DNA from: Quercus robur
Taxonomy: Eukaryota > Streptophyta > Magnoliopsida > Fagales > Fagaceae
Direction of reading: 5' to 3'
Assembly: GCF_932294415.1 (NCBI RefSeq)
Contig: NC_065535.1
Location: forward strand, 28,056,782 to 28,120,781
Length of the DNA: 64,000 nt
The notes below the pieces were generated by a model that ran no database searches, had not been told where the DNA came from, and was given only the letters and a program-made list of their open reading frames with translations. The position numbers and the translations under genes are program-made. Positions 12,153-23,686 of this stretch are shown here, piece by piece; within the stretch, counting starts at the first letter, position 1, and each line of letters starts with the position of its first letter.

Positions 12153-14708
12153 ATGAGCTCCAAGGAAAGCCAGATTGGTGCATCCACCAATGAAGAGGAC
12201 AGTCTTTCCCAGTATGCAATGCAACTAGCAACTGCATCAGTGTTGCCCATGGTATTGAAAGCAGCAGTAGAGCTTGGTGTGCTTGAGATTTTGGATAGAG
12301 CTGGTCCTGGAGCACTTCTTTCTACTTCCCAAATAGCATCTCAGCTCCCCACTCACAGCAATCAAGACAAGTCTTTGCTTCTTGATTGTATGCTCAAGCT
12401 TCTTGCTAGCCACGCTGTACTCACTTGCTCTATTGCCACCCATCAGCATGATGGCCAGGTTTCAAGGCTCTATGGTTTGGCACCTGTTTCCAAATACTTC
12501 ATCAAAAACCAGGATGGAATTGGAGGATCACTTGCACCCTTGTTAGATTTGTTCCAGGACAAGGTCGAGACGAATACCTGGTATTACTATCTAAAGCTAA
12601 CAATAGGCTAAAACTTTCCTTAAGTTTATCATCAGTACCATCTTCTATTTAGTTCGTTGACTTTTACTTCAATAATCAAATTAGTCTTTAAATTTTAATT
12701 ATTGTCAATTCAGTCCAACGTTTTATCAAAATAAATTAATCTAGTCATTTTTGTCCAAATATGCTAGTTAATGGAAGTGTTTAAATATTATTATTATTTT
12801 AAATAATATTCATCAAACAACAAGACCTATTACATGGAGCATCTCATAAATGTTGTCATTTAAAAAATGTTTAAACAGCATTGCTTGTTAACAAATTTGT
12901 GGGGAAGGGTCAAATTGATTTATTTTCACAAAGTGGAAGACTATATTTATGAAAATTAAACATTATGAACTAATTTGACAATTGAAATAGAAGTCAAGGG
13001 ACTAAATTGAATTTTTGCAAAATTTTAATGTTAGGTATCACTTTAAAAATGTGTTTGGATACCACTTATTTACTAAAAAGTGAAAACTTATTACTGAAAA
13101 CACTGTAGAAAAATAAATTTTAAAAGTGTGAATAGTACCGTGAGATCCAAGAATGCATTGGTACGCGTGTTTTTGTATTTTTGGCTAGGTTGTGAATAGT
13201 GTCGTGGGATCCAACCAAAAACGCAAACGTTGGATTACACACTGGAAACATGCAATCCAAACGCACACTAAGTGCTTAACAAAAGGCTAAGACTTTCTTT
13301 ATTATCATTATCATTTACCATCTTTTATTTTTTCTTTTTTTCATCTTGTAAAAATTGTCATGTTAAGTACCATCACAACAGGTACCATTTGAAAGATGCA
13401 GTTCTGGAAGGAGGACTTCCATTTTACAGGGCTTATGGAATGAATGCAGTTGAGTACATTGGGAAGGATGACAAATTCCGTGAAATTTTTAAGGGCTCAA
13501 TGAAAGATTTTAACCCATTAGTTATGAAGAAGATTCTTGAGAAATACAAGGGTTTTGAAGGTCTGAAATTGCTGGTGGATGTAGGAGGTGGTGATGGCAC
13601 CATCCTTAACATGATCATCTCCAAGTACCCTACCATTAAGGGTGTCAACTTTGACTTGGCCTCTGTTTTAGAAAAGTCACCCTCCTATCCTGGTATGAAT
13701 TTCAATGTTTGGGTTTCATCAAATAACCATCTCCTTCTTTAATAGGAAAATGCTACTTCAGATCAAAATTTGATAGAAAATTGTGCATTTTTGTACTATA
13801 AGAGCTTGGGAACCTACTTGTGTCATGCTTTGATTTAAACCAAACCTAAAGTGGATTAATATGGAGTATGGAGTCTATGGACTTCATGGTGTACCAAAGC
13901 TATTCAGTGAGTGACCCATAGATGTTCCTGCTTCATGGCAAGGCTAGCCCAAGACTAGACTAGCTCCATTTTAATACTAAGGGGTCATGTTAGGCTCTCA
14001 ACCTTTAGTCAACATAAAAATAGAAAAATGGATTTGAAGTGTCAATTGAAACAATCAGGAGTCACTAGTATGGCATCTGCAATTTTGCTCTTAAATTAAT
14101 TCACTTCCATAATTTTCTCTGTTAATTCCTGGGAGGTTACTTTTGCAGGTATCAAGCACGTTGCAGGAGACATGTTTGTAAACATTCCAAAAGGAGATGC
14201 CATTTTCATGAAGGTAATCAAATCTAACAAATATTGTCTATATCCCTCTCAGTGACACCGGTTTTTGAAGGTTTTATTCCCCCCCATAAGCACTAGTTAA
14301 TGATGTATAAACTGAGTAGATTCTGGACAACAAACATAGATTACTAATTCTTTGGTTGTAGATTCTGGACAGTTTTCAACTGACATTGTGATTTGTATGA
14401 GACAGTGGATAGTTCATGGTTGGGATGACAAATACTGCTTGAAGATACTAAAAAACTGCCATGAAGCACTACCAGACCAGGGGAAAGTGATACTAGTAGA
14501 TATGGTGATTCCAGAAGCCCCTGCAACTACCGGTGCTGATAAAAGCTTGTTTCAGTTATATTTGTTCCTGATGAACACAAACCCGGATGGTAAAGAAAGG
14601 ACAGAAAGAGAATTCGAAAGTTTGGCAAAAGAAGCAGGATTTTCCAGCATTCAAGTGGCATGTTGTGCTTATAATTTTTCCGTTGTGGAGTTGTACAAAA
14701 ATATGTAA
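12153..14708 (+). CDS. COMT-like SAM-dependent plant O-methyltransferase (class II)
   Basis: Four exons, 12153-12580, 13382-13692, 14149-14213 and 14406-14708, join in phase through GT-AG introns to a 368-residue protein, the usual length for caffeate/flavonoid O-methyltransferases. The dimerisation domain is at the N-terminus ([23 protein letters not shown]). The SAM-binding glycine motif is [11 protein letters not shown] in exon 2, followed by GVNFDL, HVAGDMF and GDAIFMK. The catalytic His is His272 in WIVHGWDD, and ERTEREF is near the end. Two active-site neighbours differ from classic COMT: Gly273 stands where HDW has Asp, and Asp300 (VDMVIPEAP) where COMT has Glu. Small phenolics are the expected substrates, in the cytosol; the exact acceptor is unknown. 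Intron 1 is mostly two MITEs. The gene looks intact. Confidence 0.9.
12647..13007. mobile_element. Foldback MITE in intron 1 of the O-methyltransferase gene
   Basis: The left arm ATTTAGTTCGTTGACTTTTA (continuing CTTCAATAATCAAATTAGT) is inverted relative to the right arm ACTAATTTGACAATTGAAAT (continuing AGAAGTCAAGGGACTAAAT), matching about four in five bases over about 40 bp. No coding capacity. Confidence 0.65.
13051..13268. mobile_element. MITE family M1, copy 3, in intron 1 of the O-methyltransferase gene
   Basis: It starts TGTGTTTGGATACC and ends CAATCCAAACGCACAC, which are inverted. The interior shares GAAAACACTGTAGAAAAATA and GTGTGAATAGTACCGTGAGA with the other M1 copies. It lies about 115 bp before the exon 2 acceptor. 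Confidence 0.7.
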
Positions 14709-15005
14709 CATTTAGTCATCACATGTTCTGCAATTGCATCAGTAAAATGTTCCCTAAAACAGGTCCAGTACAAGCAATAAAAATGCATAGAATATCTGCT
14801 GAGACTCTGTTACAAGCAAAAGTAGCAGGATTTTAGGGTATTCAAGTTGCATGCTGTGCTTATAATTTTCCAGTTGTGGAGTTCTACAATAATATGTAAC
14901 ATTTAGTCATGACATGTTCTGTTCTTGCACCAACAGAAGTCAGTAAAATGTTCCCTAAAGCATGTACCATATGAATGATAAAAATGCAGATAGAACCTCC
15001 CCTAA
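14625..15005 (+). repeat. Tandem duplication of the O-methyltransferase 3' end (about 191 bp x2)
   Basis: The last coding segment plus 3' flank (from GCAAAAGAAGCAGGATTTT at 14625) is repeated from GCAAAAGTAGCAGGATTTT at 14816. The repeat includes GTGCTTATAATTTT, GTTGTGGAGTT, AATATGTAACATTTAGTCAT and CAGTAAAATGTTCCCTAAA. The second copy cannot extend the protein because the real stop (14706-14708) precedes it, and it has an in-frame stop (GGATTTTAG) of its own. It is best read as transcribed or untranslated debris from a local duplication. Confidence 0.85.
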
Positions 15006-15512
15006 GACTCTGTCACTGGTGGATACTAGATAAGAATAAGATGATCATGCCACAGCATACTACAATACTAACCAGTATACAGGTATCTATTTAGTGATCC
15101 CCCGCTAAAGCCCCATTTCAGGGTTACAAACTTCAAATAAACAGCCTATTTTATTTATCCAAAAAAAATACAAAAAACAAAGCAGCAGGCCCACAACTTA
15201 TTAGTTCTACTTTTGAACAATTCAAACCATTCATTTCAATAGCTCTTAATTTTGATGGCTATAGAAGAATAAAAAAGATCTATTTCAGCAACTGATAATA
15301 AAGGCAAATGTAGAGAGATTGAAATTGTTGCACGAAGAGATATACTAAATAGCAATTCTCCTCTCTGCAATGTACAGATACTAAAAGAACCAGCCATACA
15401 GCAGACACAATCTTGAATATATAGAAGGAAATTTTTTTTTGAAACTTTCAAGACATGTCCAAACCCACCAACTGCAACATGCTACCTATATCATCAATAA
15501 CTCTCTCAGTAC
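15006..15512. other. Intergenic and 3' UTR of the zinc transporter
   Basis: No gene is seen. The part next to 15512 should be the 3'UTR of the minus-strand transporter. The two genes converge with about 0.8 kb between stop codons. Confidence 0.5.
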
Positions 15513-16817
15513 CTACTGGCGTTCTATCTGAATAGTCACGTGACTGATCTTGTACTCTCTCCTGATATAGTCTATAACTTTGTCCAGTACCATATCAGCA
15601 TCAGCATCGGGCTTAATTATAACATGGCAAGCCAATAAGACTTTCCCTACGGTTATGGCCCAAATGTGCAGCTCATGGATAGCAACTACCTCATCCATCT
15701 CACAGAGACCTTTCTCAAGCTTTGTGGCATCTATTTCTCTGGGTGTGCTCTCCATCAAAACCTCCAGAATGTTCCGCAGCATCCTGATTGTTGTGACCAA
15801 CACAATTGCAGAGAATACAAGGGTACATATCAGATCAATAATCTTCCATTCAGGCTTATACCATATAATTGCCCCACCAATCATCACCCCAACACTCTGA
15901 ATGGAATCCCCAAGTACATGAAGATAAGCCCCCTGTACGTTAATATTCCGTTGCTTCTTCTGTTTAGCTTCATCCTTTGGCTTCTTTTCACCTTCACAGC
16001 ATTTCTTCAGTAGAGGCTCGGCGTGATCAGCTTTGTGATCATGATGGTGTTCATGGTCATTTATGGAGTGCCCCTCGTCATGATGATCATGATGTTCAGA
16101 GTCCCCCTCATCATGATGATTGTGATGATGATGGCGATGATGGGTGGTAACAGTTAAACCATGGTTATGCAATTCATCATGACCACCATGGCTATGACCA
16201 TGATCACCATGGCCATGAACATGTCCACCATGTCCATGATCATGTCCATGGCCATGACCATGACCATGATCGTGTCCCAACAAGAGAGCCATGGCAATAT
16301 TAACCACTAAACCAAATGCAGAAACTACAAACATGAGAAAGCCCTGAACTTCACCAGTATCATTGATAATTCTAGCAATAGCTTCATAAACAAGGATCCC
16401 AGCAAGAAGCCATATCATCTGTATGGAAACAAGAGCACCCAATATTTCAATTCTGAAGAAACCGTATGACTGACGTGGTGTTGCCTCCCATCCTGATGCC
16501 CAAAGTGAGAATAAAGAAATTGCAAATGCAGCAACATCGGACAATAGATGAGCTGCATCAGTCAAAATTGCAAGACTGTTGGCTTTAATACCTCCAACGA
16601 CTTCCACACTCATGAAAATGATACACAGTACAACAGCAATCAAAAGTTTCCGCATAGATGCTGACCGTTCCTTGGCATCTTTGGAACTGGCTTTAGCATC
16701 TGAAAATCCACATGGTGCTTCCCCACAAATCTTACTCCCTGTGAAACTCGTTGCTGCAGCTTGCACATCTCCACACACTTCAATTATATGACCATGTTCA
16801 GAATTTTGCACTTCCAT
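15513..16817 (-). CDS. MTP1: MTP1-type vacuolar Zn2+/H+ antiporter (cation diffusion facilitator)
   Basis: A single exon encodes 434 residues from [15 protein letters not shown] chose the ATG at 16817 because the bases just upstream read TTTATTTACAG, a splice acceptor, so the eight in-frame residues above it are intronic. The CDF fold is complete. TM1 ([19 protein letters not shown]) leads to the first zinc-site motif in [13 protein letters not shown] (HxxxD). Then come TM2-TM4, a very His-rich cytosolic loop at roughly residues 181-266, [14 protein letters not shown] (second HxxxD) with TM5-TM6, and the C-terminal CDF dimerisation domain ([18 protein letters not shown]). Plant MTP1 loads zinc into the vacuole against a proton gradient, and the His loop senses or limits cytosolic zinc. 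The intronless CDS with a 5'UTR intron matches Arabidopsis MTP1 as I know it. The gene looks intact. Confidence 0.95.
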   Translation of the reverse strand: MEVQNSEHGHIIEVCGDVQAAATSFTGSKICGEAPCGFSDAKASSKDAKERSASMRKLLIAVVLCIIFMSVEVVGGIKANSLAILTDAAHLLSDVAAFAISLFSLWASGWEATPRQSYGFFRIEILGALVSIQMIWLLAGILVYEAIARIINDTGEVQGFLMFVVSAFGLVVNIAMALLLGHDHGHGHGHGHDHGHGGHVHGHGDHGHSHGGHDELHNHGLTVTTHHRHHHHNHHDEGDSEHHDHHDEGHSINDHEHHHDHKADHAEPLLKKCCEGEKKPKDEAKQKKQRNINVQGAYLHVLGDSIQSVGVMIGGAIIWYKPEWKIIDLICTLVFSAIVLVTTIRMLRNILEVLMESTPREIDATKLEKGLCEMDEVVAIHELHIWAITVGKVLLACHVIIKPDADADMVLDKVIDYIRREYKISHVTIQIERQ

Positions 16818-18338
16818 CTGTAAATAAACGAAAAATGACAAACATGAATTCCTTTTCGGATTTAGTTAAAGCACATGCAAGCCTATCATTTTGCTATATA
16901 CAAGATAAAACAACATCATAAATCTAATGCATCATTGGATTACTTATTAGAGACCGTGCAGAACACTGCAGCAGAAACAAGCTTATGCAGTATGATAGGA
17001 ATCCATCAATGGAACCAATAATTCCTTTTCAACTTTGCACGTGAACTTCAGCAATGTAAACCTTTGAATTGTCCCATTATAGAAGCAACCAATAACGCCT
17101 AAGACAACATGTTTCCTCTGCTAATAGCTGGATGAAGGAATAGCTCTTGAATGGGTAGCGTATTTACTTTTCTTTTCTTTTTTTCACCAGATTTTACTCC
17201 TTTTCTTTACTTCATTTTATTGTAATCAATCACCATAATAATTGCATTTACTAATAATTTAGTCCTGGATAGGACCAACAAATAAGCAAGTACAAACAGA
17301 CATCCCTACAACATATTCAGAGCCCTACAACGCTACTGTATTGAAAGCAAACAACAGTTTCACTTATTTTTCATGTTGATTGAAAGGTGTTTTATGCAGC
17401 TCAAACATATCCATCATCCTATGATGAATCTGCTACAATCAGTGACCCAGCATTATAATCCATTCATAAAACTAAGGTTAGAAAACTAATCAGCACAAGT
17501 TAAATCTTGAGCAAAACAAACTCTCAGAACAGTAAAATCAAAACTGACAGTGATTGCATATTACTAAACGAAACACAATACAACCAATTACTTAATTAAT
17601 TTGTTCAAAATTCTCAAAAGGAGATTGGGGATCACATATTTTGCACTCTAAATTTTCACGCAGAACTCAATGATTTAAAACAAACAAAAACACCCATTAT
17701 CCTATATCAACAGGTATGAAAGATGCATAGAATAAATATTAATATGGGTCCATCCGCACTGTGTTATCAACTGATTGCATGTTTATCAAAAATAAATAAA
17801 TAAATAAACAACAGAAACAAAAATTAACCAATCACGGAAAGCTATTCTCAGCCAACAAGATCAATCCCACAAACAAATCAAGCATTGAACACACACATAT
17901 ATACATACCTCAACTATTCGAAGACCTCCAATTACAGTCAATAAATAAGACAAACACAAAACCAGCCAAAACCCACTAATCCATAAACGAACTAATTCCA
18001 AATATCCCCCACAAGAATCCAAAAATCACGAAACTCATAACGCATATAAAAACTTCATATCACGTTAATTATCAAACAGCCCAAAAAGGAATACAAAGCA
18101 ACATGCTTTTTCCTATCAATGCATTAAAGGCACAATTTTTTCTTCTAGAAAAGGATTTCAAAGGGTTTTATATTATATTATAAAAAAGAAAAAAAAAAAA
18201 AGAAAAAAAAAAAACATACAGCGTCATGAATCATTATCTTGAAAACCCAAAAGGCATTGGATTCCAATGGATACACTGAAATAAAACAAAAAACTTAACA
18301 GAGAGAAAAAAAGAAAAGAAAAGAAAAGAGAGAGATAC
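16818..18338 (-). other. 5'UTR intron of the MTP1 gene
   Basis: On the minus strand an exon-like leader ends CAGG, followed by a donor GTATCT at 18338. The acceptor TTTACAG ends at 16818, directly before the ATG. The 1521-bp span holds no coding signal. The upstream non-coding exon would lie at about 18339-18460. Confidence 0.65.
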
Positions 18339-18469
18339 CCTGAACCTTCAGTCTGCAAAAGCAAAAGATTGAAACAACACAAAGCAGCTTTTGGGTATCG
18401 ATTGGATGTGGTTGGTGGTGGTGGTGGTCCCCAGATTCTCGGAGTATTGGAATGAAAAGAAAGCAAAGT

Positions 18470-21325
18470 TACTCCTAAACTACACTACGTTATTTGTGTA
18501 TTTAAAAGACAAAGGTAAAGACTATTACTCCAAGGCAAAACCTCAAGGGCTCAAGCAGATTCTAGATTTATGTTCTGAGAGGAGTTTGTTTGGTACTAAA
18601 TCAATGTCAATTAAGGACTCTGCAATTTTACCTTTTCACCCTTTTCGGCTGCCAGCGGTACCTTTATTAGTCGTGAGCAATCATTAGAAGTGTCAATTTT
18701 AATACTAATAGAATAGTAAGTACCTTTTTTGTGTGATTAAATTACTACTAATAGAATATACTTTAACCACTTTTAGGTACAATTCGAGGTTATAATTTTA
18801 TTTTTTATATAACATTATTATTTATTGTTGATTCTCAAAAATAAAATATTTATTTTTTATTAGGTCGGTGATTCTAGGAAGAACAAACCATATTAATCCC
18901 ACGACTTGAAAATTAGAAATATTTTATTAGAAAAAATAATTAAATTTTTTGACAATTTTTTATATCTCTCATGAAAATAGTGTTAAAACTTTCCTAATTT
19001 AGTTTGCTAACAATTACTTTAAGGGTATTTGTTAATATGACCCTAAATATTTTACTTTATATGTTGTTTGAGGAAAAAATTGCTTAACGAAATATTGAAA
19101 ATGTTAAAACTATAAACTATTTTATAAATTTTTTTGGTACTTGACACTAACAAATTAATACATACACCCCTCTGGTGCATGATGAGTATTTACTATATAT
19201 TTAGCTAGCATTAAAAAAAATATAATAATAAAAGAAGAAGAAGAATAAGTAGTAAAAGCTTTAATAAGGAATTCGTATTTTTGAGCTTTGATTAGTTTAC
19301 ATCCAACAGTATTCATAGTTATATACTTATTTACATCATTTGTAAAATTTTGACATTCTTAAAAAGGTGAATACATAACTTTAAAAAATATAAACATCGT
19401 AAAACAATAATTTCTCATTTCTTTCTACTTGCACATACTACATGAGCATATTGGGAATTATCTCTTACTTTGAAGTGTTGCAATGCAATAGCCCTTCTAA
19501 TTGTCAGTACAACTCACAATCCAAAAACATAAACTTGGCAATGTGACATTCCATATATGACTAAAATTACCCAATGTGCATCCACTATGCCAAACATAAA
19601 TCATTCGCTTAAATTTAGAGAGAGACAAGAGATATGACGTGGTTTTATGCTTAAAGGTCCTAAAAAGCAATTCTCTTAGCATCACATAGTTTGCCACACA
19701 CCTTGTCATAACCAGCATATGGACCATCATTGATACTTGGTGAAAAATAATCCAATCATCATTTGATATATGTGCAAATTACAATAAAGTGTGACAAAGT
19801 GTGTCCCTAAATTTTTTGATCATAAAAACGTGTGACAAAGTGTTCTTGTCTGTTGTTTTTTTTCATAATAATTATAGGAAAAGTCTAGGACCATCAAATT
19901 TTTCATAACTTCTTGTCATAACTGTAACGTGACAGAGTGTGATTGGTGAAGAAAAAATAATAAATCTATATGTAAATGATAGTTAATCACTCACGGTCTA
20001 CTATATCAGAACTGCGCAAAAAAAATTTGAAATAATTTGTAGTCCTAAAGGTTAGAACTACTCATAATATATCTCACTAGATATAATAAATGAGAGTTTT
20101 TGCCTTGTTTGTGGTGTAATAACACTCAGATGAGTCAAGAGTATTGTGGCGTACGCCTTCTGAAGTTTCCGTCGGTTTAAATCTCCCCTCTTCCATTGAA
20201 ATTATGGAAATAAAAATCAATTGAAGAGCTTAAACGACTCGGTGTAGAGAGGGTATTTTGGCCGAAAGTCTTGGCTGGTCTTTTATACCTACAAGGCTAC
20301 AATAGGTCAGAATCCTAAGGAATATGAAGACAATTGAAAATTTGTCAAGGAATTAGAAAATTTTACGGCGAGAATGATGAAAAAACAAGCAAATAAGCAG
20401 GATATTCCAGGAGCAACTCAAGAATCTTGTTACTTGGATGTGGTTCAAACTTTACTGGATATATGGAGAAAAATAATTTTAATATTTGACCAGAGAACTG
20501 TCCATGTTAACATTTCATTGTACAAAACGATTTTACTTCATAAATAAAATAACTATCGCTTTTATCAAACAATATATATATATATATATACACACACCAT
20601 GCTAAGTGTGTCCAGCCTTAATAATTAAATACTAATATAGTGCTAAACTTGAAAAGTATTTATATTTACGTGTATTTATTGACAAAAATAGTGCAGTGAA
20701 GTGGGTTACAACTTAAAAGTATGATTTCCATTAAGAAAAGGCTATCATTGTCATTCAAAATGATGTTCCTAGTTGTGTCACATTTTCCATGTTTTCGCTG
20801 CCGTCCACTAAACTCCAAACCTCATAATTGGTATTGGTATTTGGTAGTAAAAATAAGTCAAGGTCTCCATTGACGCCCTGAAGATGTTTTCTACGGATAA
20901 TAATAATTTAGAACCCGACCATGGTTCCTTCGTCAGACCAAAAACGACTTGTCTTTTTTTAGCAGAATTGACCAAAACCTACTAGCACGCTCGGCCTTTT
21001 CCATGTTATGCGTAATCCATAGAACGATGCATGTGTCATTTCTACATCAGCATCAAGACTGGTGCCTTCTCTCTGTCTCTACTCTCTAGCATGGGAAGCT
21101 GTCAACTTCAAAGCATAGCTGATTCTTTAGTCCTATGATTTCACTAAGCCCAAAATGGTAGAAACGTGTTCCATTTACATGAACCGGTTGGGATTCATAC
21201 AAGTGTTGACAAAGTTTAGTGTCAAAATGTATCAAATTTGGATTGCATCAATAGAATTAAATTAGGATTTAATTTGGTGCAAAAATCAAAAGTCGTTCAA
21301 AGACAAAAAGGTTATGATTTATGAT
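18470..21325. other. Intergenic, AT-rich
   Basis: Contents seen: a MITE-like copy at about 19872-20065 (the same family as in the dioxygenase intron) and a TA microsatellite near 20572-20590. The rest shows nothing I can assign; 20100-20460 is less AT-rich but not open on either strand for a useful length. Confidence 0.5.
19872..20065. mobile_element. MITE-like repeat, second copy
   Basis: It shares ordered phrases with 6413-6606: CTTGTCATAACTGTAACGTG, GTGTGATTGG, ATGATAGTTAATCACTCA and GAAATAATTTGTAGTCC. It is flanked by AT-rich DNA. Confidence 0.55.
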
Positions 21326-21809
21326 GAATTGCAAATCGTCAATCTTTGTAAGTGCGTCCAGATGAAGCTGAGTTTTTGTCCGTGTCTCTGCAAATATAGT
21401 AAGATGGCTCCCTTGAGATGGTCACCAGTGTGGTGCCTACCACAACACCTCCAATACCAAAATTAGTATAAGGAAGCTTTTAAAGAATAACACAGAATAT
21501 CAGAATAACTATGAGTGCTTTTTAGGTGTGTCTATATACCTGGTTTGTCTCTAATCAAAGTATATATATACAGTTTCATGGTTCCTAGTTGTTGGAGGCC
21601 TTAATTGTGGCTTTAGTGCCCTTTTTGTAACGCCTCAGGGTTCATGAATATGGGTTTTGATGAGGCCCCAACGGCCTGCCTACTATTTGATAACTAATCG
21701 AGGTATTAAATGCTTTAATTAATGGCTCTCCTGTGTTCATCCATGTCGCGTCGAGGTGGACGAGTATATTTGGCGAGATCGTCCAAGGAAGTTAAACTCG
21801 TCAGTCCCA
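21326..21809 (-). repeat. 3' LTR of element B
   Basis: It is a direct repeat of 32862-33347. Its inner edge (21810 on) reads TTGGCTGCCCCCC, the reverse complement of a polypurine tract, as expected beside a 3' LTR of a minus-strand element. A TATATATAC box lies near 21560 on the minus strand. Confidence 0.85.
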
Positions 21810-22344
21810 TTGGCTGCCCCCCAGGTTCTGTGGTTGTCATAATGTGCTATGATGACCATCAAAAGGTGAAAGGTTTTCTGACCTGGACATGGCTTTTGGG
21901 ATTTTGCTCCACATTTAATGCATGGTGGTGGCGCCACACCCATCGTGGCCACGTGGCGTATTCTGATTAATGGAGTTAATACTCCAATTGTGTAACTCTT
22001 GAATTTCCCGTTGGATTTCAGTTTTTGTGCCTTGGTTTTAAAACTTCTCTTCTTTTCACTTTCCCTTTCACTTTCTCCAACTCTCAATCATTGCTCTGAG
22101 CCTTTTCTTCTCCAACCTTTCTCTGCGATTCTTCTCAGAGCTGGTGTGTGGCTGAGCTTTCTACATTTTTCTTTTGAGGTATGCTTTTCTTCCTTCTTTC
22201 TACTTCTTTTTTCTTTTTGGTGTAGATATAAACTATGATAAATTTCTGATTTTCTCTCCTTTTTTGTGTTTGTTTTTGGTTTTCGAGGTTTTTAGTATTC
22301 ATCTATTTCCCTCTGTTTTCTTTTTAGTTTTCATGGTCAATAGC
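21810..22344 (+). promoter_or_regulatory. Probable antisense promoter and leader next to the 3' LTR of element B
   Basis: This stretch lies between the polypurine tract of element B and the inserted element A. On the plus strand (antisense to element B) it looks like a plant leader: C/T-rich (22045-22130), then a possible donor (GAGGTATGC, about 22176) and a T-rich stretch ending TTTTTAG before an ATG at 22333. Element C has an antisense ORF region with a TATA box in the same relative place, so I read this as the matching start region in B. Inference; no transcript evidence. Confidence 0.4.
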
Positions 22345-23301
22345 TCTGAGGTTAGGGTAGTGATGGAGATCAAGGCACCGCTTCGAAGGATCTCGTTCAA
22401 GTACCAATTGGGTCGGTTACAAGAGCACGAGCAAAGAAGTTCAAGGATGTACTCAACGGACTCATCCAAGAGTTATGGGCTCAAGCAAACTCATGGAGGC
22501 CCGTTGAGCATGATCCACGTGGGCAACAAAAAATCGTCACCTTGATTCAAGTTCTAGAAGGATCCGGTCAATGCTAAGAGTTGGCATGAAATATTTTGGG
22601 TCTATGTAAAAAATGTTATTCTAGGTTTAAGTGATTTATTTCCTTGTTTTTAGGTGCATTTAATGCTTTTTAGGTCAAACTTTATTCCTAATATGGTTAG
22701 GTATCAATTAGGAGTTATTTTAGAATATATTTTCTTGTCTGTCAAGTTTTAAGGAGCCCTTAAATAGTTATCTAAGTCTGTAAACGTTTTTCATATATTT
22801 TTTGATAAAAACTTGTGAGGTTTATTCTCTTTGGTTCTTTGAAGAACTACTCGAACTTATCGGGAATTCCCGTGGCGTTCATCTCGACTTATCAAACGGA
22901 GTTTCCACCACCGTTTGTGGCGTCTTTCTTATACCGAGGTTCTTGTTTGTCATAAACAACAGGTCGAGGTCTCCTATTTGAATCTGTCCATAGAACGATC
23001 TTGGGTTCCCTTTCGTTGTTGGGTCTCGTTATTCTTGATGGAGTTCACATCATTTGGTATCAGAGCAAGGTTTCTAGTTCAGGTTTGCTTATCCTTTAAC
23101 ATATTTATCTCTTCTTAGCCGAATTTCCTTTACCCTATCTGTTCAATCTTTGTTTGTCTTGTTGATGTCTAAACTATTGGTCTGGTCTCACATCTCTTAG
23201 TTATTTCGAAATCTTATTTCATTATTCTCTCATATAAAAAAAAATAAAAAAATAAAAAAAAGAGAGAGAGACTCGAAGAAGAAGACAAAAAGGAGTCTAA
23301 A

Positions 23302-23340
<39 letters not shown>

Positions 23341-23637
23341 CTATTCTGTGCTTCCAAAATTCCAAAACTGCCATATTCCTTCTAATTCTAATCTGAAAAT
23401 TTCCATATTCCTTACGTTCAAATTTGAGATTCCTTGATTAGTTCTTGGTGAATTGTTACTGGAAATTTTGAGTTGTTTGTTTAGTTTCAAAAGAATTGAA
23501 AGAGAATTATCAAGTGGAAAAAGGCAATAGTGGTGAGAACATCAGAGGGTAAAAGCCATATTATTTTGAGTGAAACACGAGTGGAGAGTGATCCACATTC
23601 TTGAGTGTAAACACGTAAGGGAGTGATTTGTGAGGTT

Positions 23638-23686
<49 letters not shown>

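Noticed and set aside
15580-16013. Plus-strand open frames over the zinc transporter
   Set aside because: These are antisense shadows of the MTP1 CDS.
16818-16841. An eight-residue upstream extension of MTP1
   Set aside because: It lies in the 5'UTR intron, just ahead of a splice acceptor, and is absent from the MTP1 family.
18391-18687. A 98-codon plus-strand ORF
   Set aside because: It overlaps the non-coding first exon and promoter of MTP1 on the other strand and has no recognisable domain.
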